Shown here: piece after piece, positions 17,720 to 25,214 of the stretch
Layout: every line of letters begins with the position of its first letter
How positions within the stretch are numbered: the stretch's first letter is position 1
DNA from: an uncultured Bacteroidota bacterium
Lineage (GTDB): Bacteria > Bacteroidota > Bacteroidia > Chitinophagales > Saprospiraceae
Length of the DNA stretch: 26,456 bases
Reading direction: 5' to 3'
Assembly (NCBI GenBank): GCA_937876435.1
Contig: CALEIL010000228.1
Span: 1 to 26,456, forward strand
The notes under the pieces: model-generated
Told to the model about the DNA's origin: nothing
The model's database searches: none
What the model saw: only the letters and a program-made list of their open reading frames with translations
Made by a program: the position numbers and the translations under genes

Positions 17720-17960
17720 TGTGTAAAGGTCAAGGCATGACAAAATGCAGCCTCGGTAATGATGAGCGAGACCAAAGTCTGGTAGGCCTTAGATGGGGAA
17801 ACCGAGGATACCTTTCCGAGGGCGGGCAATAAAGCCTATGCTGCGTAAGGCTTATGATGATGAAAGCCTGCCTCCCGACCAACGGAAGGGAGGAGCTGGC
17901 GAAAAAGATGCCGAAATACCACTATAGGCACTTAAGATTCGACGCACTAGTATAATCGAT
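17720..17960 (+). ncRNA. Highly structured noncoding element, possible truncated group II intron (domain I-like)
   Basis: The 370 bp between the amylase and the enolase-family gene holds no gene. Within it, 17720-17960 is dense with nested complementary segments. AGAC/GTCT pairs at 17769-17772 with 17777-17780. GGTA/TACC pairs at 17781-17784 with 17809-17812, enclosing CCT/AGG and a GGAAACC hairpin. GGCGGGC (17821-17827) pairs fully with GCCTGCC (17866-17872), one pair being G-U, enclosing AAGCCT/AGGCTT (17832-17837 with 17848-17853). TCCC/GGGA (17873-17876 with 17888-17891) follows. The start GTGTAAAGG is only loosely like the group II 5' consensus GUGYG. The general look resembles domain I of bacterial group II introns. 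No domain V, maturase or 3' end is present. That the sequence is structured is well supported; the class is uncertain. Confidence 0.4.
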
Positions 17961-17964
17961 CAAT

Positions 17965-19377
17965 ATGAAACTCAATTCAAATAGTATCTTGCCATTGCAA
18001 CGCAGGGATTTTCTTAAATTGACTGCTACTGCTGCGGCTGGGTACGTGGTTAACAGCCCGGGCAATTGGGGAAATAAATTACGAAATATGAACAACAGGA
18101 ATATCAGAATTAGTAAGGTAAGTTCCAATTTTGAACGCGAACCCTTGTATCCGTATCATTTCAAGGGAGGAGCCATCACAGAATGCTGGCAGACAGCAGC
18201 TATGATGGAAAATGATTCAGGCGTCCGGAAAATTGGAATTGGAACCCAGGGCGTCCTGTGGTCCGATTCCCGCGTGGCTTTTGAACATTCCGAAACAGGT
18301 GGCCATTCCCTGATGTACAATGTAAGTGAATATGCCCTTAAACTGATAGAAGGACAAAGTTTTACGGATCCATTGCAGCTTTTGGATGACATTTTCCCGG
18401 AGGTTTATGAGTATGCGGCCAAAATCACCACTCACGCTGATCTGCGAAAGACGTTTGCGCTCAATGCTCTGGTATGCGTGGACAATGCAGCCTGGTTGCT
18501 CTATGCCCACGAACACGGTATCGACAATTTTGATGAGATGATCCCGGAAGCTTACAAACCGGGTTTGTCCGCCCGGCATGATAAGGTAGCCAGTATCCCT
18601 TCCTTTGCCACCGGCACATCCATTGATAAACTGACCGAAGCCACTGATGAAGGCTATTTTATCCTGAAACTCAAAATCGGAGCCGCGGGTACGCAGGAAG
18701 AAATGCTGGAGAAAGATAAAGAATTCCTGACCGGTGTCCATCAGGCCATGCAGAAGTATTCCACTCCCTATACGGCAAATGGGAAGATACCTTACTATTT
18801 TGATGCCAATGGCCGATATGAAAAGAAAGAAACGCTGCAGCGGTTGCTGGACCATGCCCGGGCAATCGGAGCCTTTGATCAGATAGCGGTAGTAGAGGAG
18901 CCTTTTGACGAGTCCAATGAAGAATTTGTAGGAGATCTCGGAGTGCGGATCGCCTCGGATGAGAGTGCTCATACCGTCGAAGACGCTGCCCATCGGATAG
19001 AACTGGGCTATACCGCCTTTGCGGTGAAGGCCATCGCCAAAACGCTGAGTATGACTATGAAAATAGCGCAGTTGGCTTACGAACACAATATCCCTTGTTT
19101 CTGCGCTGACCTTACGGTGAACCCCATTTTGGTAGAATGGAACAAAAACGTAGCAGCCCGCTTACCTGCTTTTCCCGGCATCAGTGTGGGTTTACAGGAA
19201 GCCAACGGACATCAATACTATAAGAATTGGGACACCATGGTGTCCTATCATCCGATGCCCCGGGCCCCATGGGTGCAACCAGACCAGGGGGTATATCATA
19301 CCGAAAAAGCATTTTTCGAGTCTGGTGGGGGCATTTTCAAGCCTCTGCCGCACTATGCTAAATTATTTGACATATAA
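17965..19377 (+). CDS. Tat-exported enolase-superfamily protein (mandelate racemase/muconate lactonizing type)
   Basis: This 470-residue protein begins with a twin-arginine signal: QRRDFLKLTATAAAGY (residues 12-27), predicting export as a folded, metal-bound protein. The barrel carries the expected active-site set. The KxK motif is LKLKIG (K235, K237), metal ligands are D280 (YYFDANGRY), E311/E312 (VVEEPF) and D332 (ASDES), and the opposite-face base is K355 (AFAVKA). The family abstracts a proton alpha to a carboxylate: racemases, epimerases, sugar-acid dehydratases or cycloisomerases. Which reaction applies cannot be read here. The N-terminal capping domain spans about 50-190. Its last 23 bases overlap the start of the first sulfatase gene, so the two are probably one transcript and act on the same material, perhaps a sulfated or acidic sugar. 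That last point is an inference. Confidence 0.85.
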   Translation: MKLNSNSILPLQRRDFLKLTATAAAGYVVNSPGNWGNKLRNMNNRNIRISKVSSNFEREPLYPYHFKGGAITECWQTAAMMENDSGVRKIGIGTQGVLWSDSRVAFEHSETGGHSLMYNVSEYALKLIEGQSFTDPLQLLDDIFPEVYEYAAKITTHADLRKTFALNALVCVDNAAWLLYAHEHGIDNFDEMIPEAYKPGLSARHDKVASIPSFATGTSIDKLTEATDEGYFILKLKIGAAGTQEEMLEKDKEFLTGVHQAMQKYSTPYTANGKIPYYFDANGRYEKKETLQRLLDHARAIGAFDQIAVVEEPFDESNEEFVGDLGVRIASDESAHTVEDAAHRIELGYTAFAVKAIAKTLSMTMKIAQLAYEHNIPCFCADLTVNPILVEWNKNVAARLPAFPGISVGLQEANGHQYYKNWDTMVSYHPMPRAPWVQPDQGVYHTEKAFFESGGGIFKPLPHYAKLFDI

Positions 19378-21163
19378 TTCAATATCGGGACCAGTCACCC
19401 GACTTTGTTCCACGATTGTCACGGTCGTAGTACTGGCTTGCTTTTTAGAAAGCTGCAGTTCTCCCAATGTTCCGGATACTCCAGCCGACCCACCCAACAT
19501 TATTTTTATCCTGACAGATGATCAACGCTGGGATGCATTGGGGTATGCGGGGAATAAACTGGCCCATACTCCGGAAATGGATCGTCTGGCAGCAGAGGGT
19601 GTCTATTTCTCCCACGCCATGGTAACTACCCCAATCTGTGCAGCGAGCCGGGCGACTATTCTGACGGGATTGTATGAACGAACGCACCGGTATGATTTCC
19701 GAACCACCGCCATCAAAAATGAGTTTATGGAAACTTCCTATCCGCTGGAGTTGAAAAAGGTAGGATATTTCACTGGATTCTACGGAAAATTGGGGGTCAA
19801 ATACGACCGGGAAGAGGAATTGTTTGATGAGTTTGAATCGTACGACCGCAACAATCGGTTCAAAGATTACCGAGGTTATTATTACAAGACTTTGCATGGA
19901 GATACGGTCCATTTGACCCGATACACGGGCCAAAAAGCGCTGGATTTTCTCGACCGGGTTCCTGAAGATAAGCCGTTTTGCCTGAGCTTAAGTTTTTCGG
20001 CACCTCATGCCCATGATGGTGCGCCGGATCAATATTTCTGGCAGAATGCATCGGACTCCATTCTGGCAGGTACGATGATCCCGGAACCGGATTTGAAGGA
20101 CGATGCTTGGTTTGATGCATTACCGGTTCAGGTTCGGGAAGGATTCAACCGGGTACGATGGTACTGGCGGTATGACACTCCCGAAAAATACCAGCATTCC
20201 ATAAAGGGGTATTACAGGATGATTGCAGGTATTGACCGCGAGATCGCGGGCATCCGGGAAAAGTTGAAAGAATCCGGTCGGGATGAGAATACGGTGATCA
20301 TAGTGATGGGGGATAACGGATATTTCCTGGGAGAACGCCAATTGGCCGGAAAATGGCTCATGTACGACAACTCTGTCCGGGTGCCCTTGATCATATACGA
20401 TCCCAGGCATCGTCATCACAGGGAAATAGAGCAAATGGCTATGAATATCGATATACCTGCCACTATTCTGGACCTGGCTGGAGGGGATATCCCTGGGGAA
20501 TGGCAGGGCAGGAGCCTGGTGCCTTTTCTGACAACAGAATCTTATGATCTCGAGCGTGATACGGCATTGATCGAGCACCTCTGGGAATTTGAGCATATCC
20601 CACCAAGCGAAGGATTGAGGACTGACCAATGGAAATACCTGCGGTATGTGAATGATCATACGATCGAAGAAATGTATAATCTGAAAGATGATCCTCGGGA
20701 AACACGGAATCTGGCTGGTGATTTTCAGTACCGGGACACGCTGGATAAATTTCGTCTTCAGTTGGAAAAGATGGCCTACCAATACCGGGATCCGTATGTC
20801 GGGGCACCGGTGGGCTTGGAGGTGAGTTCAGGACTGGGGTCGGATCCTACGTTGGACAACCTGCAGGAAAATAAAAGCGTTATTCGAATAGACTCCCTTC
20901 CGGTGTACGAATGGGAAATGCCAGAGGGTGCAGGGAATCAGCAGGCTTATCAAATATTGGTGGCGAGCTCTCTCGAAAAAATTGACCTCAATATCGGCGA
21001 TGTTTGGAATAGTGGGGAGGTGGAGTCACCCGATTATTCAAACATCGCGCACCAGGGCCAGGCGTTGGAGCCAGGAAACCAATATTACTGGAAGGTCAGA
21101 ATATGGGATGAATTACACCGGCTGACAGAGTACTCCAGGCCTGTATCGTTTCAGTATCGATAA
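19355..21163 (+). CDS. Formylglycine-type sulfatase lipoprotein with a GH78-like C-terminal beta domain
   Basis: The ATG at 19355 gives 602 residues; the frame extends upstream only inside the enolase-family gene. Residues 1-34 form a long signal ending FLESC, a plausible lipobox with C34. The S1 sulfatase core begins at PPNIIFILTDDQRWDALGY (D55 and D56 are metal ligands). The active site CAASRATILTG (95-105) fits the C-x-A/P-S-R form, with C95 expected to become formylglycine. D320 and N321 (MGDNG) complete the metal site, and K333 follows in AGKW. After about residue 485 comes an extra domain of some 115 residues. Its pattern AYQILVASS, GDVWNSGEVES and PGNQYYWKVRIWDE resembles the N-terminal fibronectin-like domain of GH78 alpha-L-rhamnosidases. 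The substrate is unknown. A maturation enzyme (FGE or anSME) must be encoded elsewhere. Confidence 0.88.
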   Translation: MLNYLTYNSISGPVTRLCSTIVTVVVLACFLESCSSPNVPDTPADPPNIIFILTDDQRWDALGYAGNKLAHTPEMDRLAAEGVYFSHAMVTTPICAASRATILTGLYERTHRYDFRTTAIKNEFMETSYPLELKKVGYFTGFYGKLGVKYDREEELFDEFESYDRNNRFKDYRGYYYKTLHGDTVHLTRYTGQKALDFLDRVPEDKPFCLSLSFSAPHAHDGAPDQYFWQNASDSILAGTMIPEPDLKDDAWFDALPVQVREGFNRVRWYWRYDTPEKYQHSIKGYYRMIAGIDREIAGIREKLKESGRDENTVIIVMGDNGYFLGERQLAGKWLMYDNSVRVPLIIYDPRHRHHREIEQMAMNIDIPATILDLAGGDIPGEWQGRSLVPFLTTESYDLERDTALIEHLWEFEHIPPSEGLRTDQWKYLRYVNDHTIEEMYNLKDDPRETRNLAGDFQYRDTLDKFRLQLEKMAYQYRDPYVGAPVGLEVSSGLGSDPTLDNLQENKSVIRIDSLPVYEWEMPEGAGNQQAYQILVASSLEKIDLNIGDVWNSGEVESPDYSNIAHQGQALEPGNQYYWKVRIWDELHRLTEYSRPVSFQYR

Positions 21164-21255
21164 AAGATAGCAGGTCTTTGTAAATGACAGAAATGACCAC
21201 GATTGACAAAACCAGGAACGGTTTGATTGATAGCTCTCCACAAAATGCCATAGAA

Positions 21256-23172
21256 ATGAAAAGTATTGATGTATCGAATTTTCTAGCCTGGAAAGTGATT
21301 CTTCTGATCTTTCTTTTCCATATGAATAAGGTGTCGGGTCAGGAGGCAAAATCTACTCCGGCAGATCGTCCCAACATCGTATGGATCACCTCGGAAGACA
21401 ATTCCAAACACTATTTATCTTTGTTTGATGAACACGGTGCACCCACTCCTCACATCGCTGAACTGGCCCGGGGTGGACTGTTATTTACCCATGCATTTGC
21501 CAATGCTCCGGTCTGTAGTGTATCCAGATCCACCTTGATTGCGGGAGCTTATGGACCCCGGATCGGGAGTCAATACCACCGCAAAATCAGGCAGGTTCCC
21601 ATGCCCGAAAATTTAAAAATGTTCCCGGAATATCTGAGAGAAGCCGGGTATTATACGACCAATAACCACAAAGAAGATTACAATCTGCAAAAATCAACGG
21701 AAGTGTGGGACGAATCTTCCAGGGAAGCCACCTGGAAAAACAGGAAACCAGGACAGCCGTTTTTCCATATGGTCAACAATACCATGACGCATGAAGGGGG
21801 CCTCCATTTTACCCGGGAAAAAATGGAGGAGTACGAACCTGCCACTTCTGTGGGGGAAGTTTTCGTTCAGCCCAATCATCCCGACACCGATCTTTTCCGT
21901 TTCACCAATGCGTACTACCGGGATCGCATTCGGCAAATGGACGATTGGGTAGGCAATATCCTGCAGGATTTGAAAGAAGAGGGCCTTATGGAGAATACCA
22001 TTATCTTTTATTTTGGCGATCATGGCGGTGTATTGCCGGGTAGCAAAGGATATTTATACGAAACAGGACTACACGTACCACTGGTGGTTTATATTCCACC
22101 CGTCTACAGAGAAACACTGGGGGTGGAAGCTGGAAGCCAGGTAGAAGGTTTCGTGAGCTTTATTGATTTTGCGCCGACCGTTTTGGAATTGGCGGGGGTG
22201 GAAATTCCTGACGGAATGGACGGTGTTCCTTTTCTGGGGGCCAGGGTGGATATGGCCGAAGTGAATCAACGCGATGAAATATTTGCCTACGCGGATCGGT
22301 TTGATGAAAAGTATGATATGACCCGGTCAGTTCGGAAAGGGAAATACAAATATATCCGAAGTTTCCAGCCGTATGAGGTGGACGCGCTGATGAATAATTA
22401 TCGGTACAATATGCTGGCGTATCAGGAATGGGAAAGTCTTTACAGGGCAGGGGAACTCACTGCGATTCAATCTGCATTTTTTCAAGCCCGTCCTCCTGAA
22501 CTTTTGTTTGATGTGGAAGCTGACCCTTACGAAACCAAAAATCTGGCAGACGATCCGGTATATCAGGAAAAACTGTTGGAGTTGCGATCAAGGCTACATT
22601 CCTGGATAGTGACTTTGCCGGATCTGTCTTTGTATCCGGAATATGTCCTGATAAATCAGGCGTTTGACAATCCCACTCAATTTGGTGCAGATCACCGCGC
22701 AGATATATCGCGGTACCTGACGATAGTCAACCTTTGCCTGGATCGTGATCCCCGGGCAACCAGGTCGCTTAAAAAGGCCTTGCGATCGAACGACCCCTGG
22801 GACCGGTATTGGGCATTGATCGCGTGCAATGCAGGCGATCGATCAGCAAGGATAGGTCGTAATCTGATCGAAAAGATCGCCAGTTCAGATCCAGTGCCAG
22901 TAAACCGGGTTCAGGCGGCATTGTATCTGGCATTGGAATACGAAAAAGATCCTGACCAGATCATGACAGAAGCCTTGTACGATGCTGTTCAACCTGCCGA
23001 AGGGCTTCTCATCCTCAACACTATTGTGTTGTTGCAGGATTGGGGTGATCGGTTGATGTCGGAAGGGGCCGATCCTGTTATCTTCCATATTGACCCGGCT
23101 AAGATGGATACCAAGCTTCGAGAAGCACCGGAAGTGCAACGCAGATTGCAATATATATTCAATGGCGAGTGA
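21256..23172 (+). CDS. Exported S1-type sulfatase with HEAT-like C-terminal region
   Basis: The ATG at 21256 (638 residues) places a signal peptide directly at the start: basic MKSIDVSNFLAWK, hydrophobic VILLIFLF, cleavage near VSG-Q. An in-frame ATG at 21184 would add 24 polar residues before it, so I judge that less likely. The sulfatase core starts at RPNIVWITSEDNS, with D48 and N49 near the metal. The cysteine motif is CSVSRSTLIAG (C87-S-V-S-R), with valine where proline or alanine is usual. GDHGG (D255, H256) and PGSKGY (K264) match the second half of the active site. After about residue 505, helical pairs (SLKKALRSNDPWDRYWALIAC and following) look like HEAT repeats. It follows the first sulfatase by 92 bp on the same strand. 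Substrate unknown. Confidence 0.86.
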   Translation: MKSIDVSNFLAWKVILLIFLFHMNKVSGQEAKSTPADRPNIVWITSEDNSKHYLSLFDEHGAPTPHIAELARGGLLFTHAFANAPVCSVSRSTLIAGAYGPRIGSQYHRKIRQVPMPENLKMFPEYLREAGYYTTNNHKEDYNLQKSTEVWDESSREATWKNRKPGQPFFHMVNNTMTHEGGLHFTREKMEEYEPATSVGEVFVQPNHPDTDLFRFTNAYYRDRIRQMDDWVGNILQDLKEEGLMENTIIFYFGDHGGVLPGSKGYLYETGLHVPLVVYIPPVYRETLGVEAGSQVEGFVSFIDFAPTVLELAGVEIPDGMDGVPFLGARVDMAEVNQRDEIFAYADRFDEKYDMTRSVRKGKYKYIRSFQPYEVDALMNNYRYNMLAYQEWESLYRAGELTAIQSAFFQARPPELLFDVEADPYETKNLADDPVYQEKLLELRSRLHSWIVTLPDLSLYPEYVLINQAFDNPTQFGADHRADISRYLTIVNLCLDRDPRATRSLKKALRSNDPWDRYWALIACNAGDRSARIGRNLIEKIASSDPVPVNRVQAALYLALEYEKDPDQIMTEALYDAVQPAEGLLILNTIVLLQDWGDRLMSEGADPVIFHIDPAKMDTKLREAPEVQRRLQYIFNGE

Positions 23173-23207
23173 TTAAAAGAAAAGGAAGCTGAAGATCCCC
23201 TGGGAAC

Positions 23208-23227
23208 CCCGTAGCTCCTGCTGCGGG
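23208..23227 (+). terminator. Hairpin downstream of the second sulfatase
   Basis: CCCGTAGC (23208-23215) and GCTGCGGG (23220-23227) form an 8-bp stem (one G-U pair) with the loop TCCT, 35 bp after the sulfatase stop. No U-run follows, so termination is plausible but not certain. Confidence 0.4.
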
Positions 23228-23287
23228 AAAATAACAAGGAGCATTTTCCAGGGTGTTTTGTTTTTTCATGCATCTTGCGCGATTCGT

Positions 23288-23412
23288 AAATCTAAAATCG
23301 TAAATTGCTTTAGAAGCCGAAAGTCGGACAGCGTCACGCAGGCCTCCACCGCAGCTTTCTTCCGGCAACAAGCAAATACTGAATCGTAAATCGCAAATCT
23401 AAAATCGTAAAT
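23288..23412. repeat. 18-bp direct repeats flanking a palindromic element
   Basis: AAATCTAAAATCGTAAAT occurs perfectly at 23288-23305 and 23395-23412. Additional CGTAAATC pieces lie at 23285-23292 and 23385-23392. The repeats bracket the palindromic element at 23316-23366. They could reflect a tandem or mobile-like unit or an old duplication; no transposase is present. Confidence 0.6.
23316..23366 (+). repeat. Palindromic intergenic repeat, copy B
   Basis: The ends GCCGAAAG (23316-23323) and CTTTCttCCGGC (about 23355-23366) are imperfect inverted arms. The interior GTCACGCAGGC and CACCGCAG match copy A at 14673-14725 in the same orientation. The outer four bases co-vary: GGCG/CGCC in copy A and GCCG/CGGC here, so pairing is kept while sequence changes. 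Confidence 0.55.
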
Positions 23413-23445
23413 AGCATAAAACAAGGCAGAGCCTTGTTTTATGCT
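23413..23445 (-). terminator. 15-bp perfect hairpin at the end of the RNR alpha gene
   Basis: AGCATAAAACAAGGC (23413-23427) and GCCTTGTTTTATGCT (23431-23445) are perfect inverted arms with a 3-base loop. On the minus strand the alpha-subunit stop codon (23439-23441) lies inside the stem. The AT-rich flanks give T-runs on both strands, so it may terminate transcripts from both the ribonucleotide reductase and the converging sulfatase operon. Confidence 0.7.
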
Positions 23446-25136
23446 TCACAGCTTTCGCATGCTACCAGCGTATTCACCAATTCCTTGGATACGCTTTGGC
23501 TACGCTGGTAATACAGACTTTTGATGCCGAGTTGCCAGGCTTCGATCATAAGCTTATTGACCTCTTTGACCGGCAGGATGGAAGGGATATTGAGATTTAG
23601 GCTTTGACCCTGATCCACATATTTTTGTCGGATGGCGGCTTGTTGGATAATTTCCAGTTGGCTTATTTCCTTAAATGTCTTGAACACTTTCTTTTCGTGA
23701 TCTGTGAGTCCGGGCAGATGCTGGACACTCCCATGTTGGAGCATAATGCTGCGCCAGGTTTCTTCGGTGTCCAAACCCTTTTCAGCCAGCAGTTTTTTCA
23801 GGTATTTATTCTTCCTGATAAAGTTTCCTTTGGACAGTCCGGCTTTGTAATAATTGCTGCTGAAAGGCTCGATGCCGGGGGAGGTTTGACCGAGGATGGC
23901 GGATGAAGAGGTCGTGGGTGCGATGGCCATCAGGGTTGTATTACGCCGGCCGTATCCTTTGAGGATGGAGGGTTCACCATATATATACGCCAGTTCTTTG
24001 GTTGCCTTCTCTGCTTTATCGCGGATCGTTTTAAATATTTTCGTGGTATGTTGTTTGGCTTCCATGCCCTCAAAGGGGATATTCTTGCGCTGAAGGTATG
24101 AATGCCAGCCGAGAGCTCCCAGTCCGAGGGCCCGGTGATTTTTGGCAAACTGGTGAGCGCTAGCCAGATAATGGTTTCCTTCGGTCTTCACTATAAACTC
24201 CTGAAGCACCGCATCGAGGAAAAAGATGGCCAGTTTGACCGCTTCGGTGTCTTTCCATTCATCGAATAGTTCGACATTCATAGATGAAAGACAACAGATG
24301 AATGATTCGTCTTCATTCGAAGGCAACATGATTTCAGAGCACAAATTGCTCCCGTAGATTCTCCGTTGCTGATCAGTGTAAACCTGAGGTTTATTTCGGT
24401 TTACATTGTCCGAGAAGAATACGTAAGGGAGCCCTTTCTGCTGTCGGCTTTGGAGCACCTTGGCCCAAATCTCGCGTTTGGCCATATCACCGTCGATCAT
24501 ATCCTGCATCCAGTAATCCGGGACGCAAACTCCATAAAACAGGTTTTGGATGGGATGGCCTATGTCTTTGATCGATAAAAATTCTTCTATATCGGCATGG
24601 TCGATATCCAGGTAAGCCGCGAAGGCTCCCCGGCGTACTCCGCCCTGAGAAATGGTATCCATGGCGGTGTCAAACAACCTCATAAAACTGACGGCGCCAC
24701 TGCTTTTGCCATTGTCGGTGACCGCGCTACCTCTCTCCCGTAGTGATCCAAAATACGCTGAGGTTCCTCCACCTATTTTGGTTTGCATAATCACCTCTCC
24801 CAGTTTATGGGTGATTCCTTCAATATTATCTGGTACGTATACATTGAAGCACGAGATGGGCAGACCTCGTTCGGTTCCCATATTGGCCCAGATCGGGGAG
24901 CTCAGGCTCATCCAGCCCCGCTCGATCAATTCCTGAAAAGCGGGTTTTAATTCGGGCTTAAAGAGTCGCTGGGCCGCGGCTGTTGTAATTCTGTCTATAG
25001 CTCCCTCCAGGGTTTCTCCTTTGAGAAGGTATCCTCTGTTGAGTATTTGCTCACTTTCCTCGTTTCTCCACCAGAGTTTTTCCTGTGTCTTGGTTTGCGG
25101 GGTATCGAAAAGTTGTTCTTGTATAGCCATATTCAT
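23439..25136 (-). CDS. nrdA: Class I ribonucleoside-diphosphate reductase, alpha (catalytic) subunit
   Basis: This 565-residue protein reduces ribonucleoside diphosphates to deoxyribonucleotides for DNA synthesis. Active-site residues are visible: the first redox cysteine in LPISC (C96), NLCSE (N264, thiyl-radical C266, E268) and the second redox cysteine in ICCLSSMN (C281 or C282). The radical-transfer tyrosines lie in SLYYQRS (Y542, Y543), and a C-terminal CESC pair (C560, C563) serves re-reduction by thioredoxin. The N-terminus goes straight into the core domain (LWWRNEESEQILNRGYLL), with no ATP-cone and therefore no canonical dATP activity switch in this subunit. That makes it short beside E. 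coli NrdA (about 760). The gene follows the beta-subunit gene on the same strand after 78 bp. The start could also be M3 (25130). Confidence 0.95.
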   Translation of the reverse strand: MNMAIQEQLFDTPQTKTQEKLWWRNEESEQILNRGYLLKGETLEGAIDRITTAAAQRLFKPELKPAFQELIERGWMSLSSPIWANMGTERGLPISCFNVYVPDNIEGITHKLGEVIMQTKIGGGTSAYFGSLRERGSAVTDNGKSSGAVSFMRLFDTAMDTISQGGVRRGAFAAYLDIDHADIEEFLSIKDIGHPIQNLFYGVCVPDYWMQDMIDGDMAKREIWAKVLQSRQQKGLPYVFFSDNVNRNKPQVYTDQQRRIYGSNLCSEIMLPSNEDESFICCLSSMNVELFDEWKDTEAVKLAIFFLDAVLQEFIVKTEGNHYLASAHQFAKNHRALGLGALGWHSYLQRKNIPFEGMEAKQHTTKIFKTIRDKAEKATKELAYIYGEPSILKGYGRRNTTLMAIAPTTSSSAILGQTSPGIEPFSSNYYKAGLSKGNFIRKNKYLKKLLAEKGLDTEETWRSIMLQHGSVQHLPGLTDHEKKVFKTFKEISQLEIIQQAAIRQKYVDQGQSLNLNIPSILPVKEVNKLMIEAWQLGIKSLYYQRSQSVSKELVNTLVACESCEA

Positions 25137-25214
25137 ATTTTATTGTATCGGATTGATTAATAGGTGATCGTAGTTATTGTTTCTTGAAATGGGCTTATAC
25201 ACTCGTACAATGGA

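Noticed and set aside
18217..19086. Long open frame (289 residues) on the minus strand
   Set aside because: It is antisense to the enolase-superfamily gene, which has all its active-site residues; no features support the reverse frame.
19184..19354. Upstream extension of the first sulfatase frame
   Set aside because: It lies in the enolase-family coding sequence and would place about 57 polar residues before the signal peptide.
20120..20782. Minus-strand open frame of 220 residues inside the first sulfatase
   Set aside because: The sulfatase on the plus strand is intact with its metal and cysteine motifs; the reverse frame is a shadow.
23173..23438. CRISPR array suspected from repeated CGTAAATC words
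   Set aside because: Spacing is irregular, only two full 18-bp repeats exist, and there are no cas genes; better described as direct repeats around a palindromic element.
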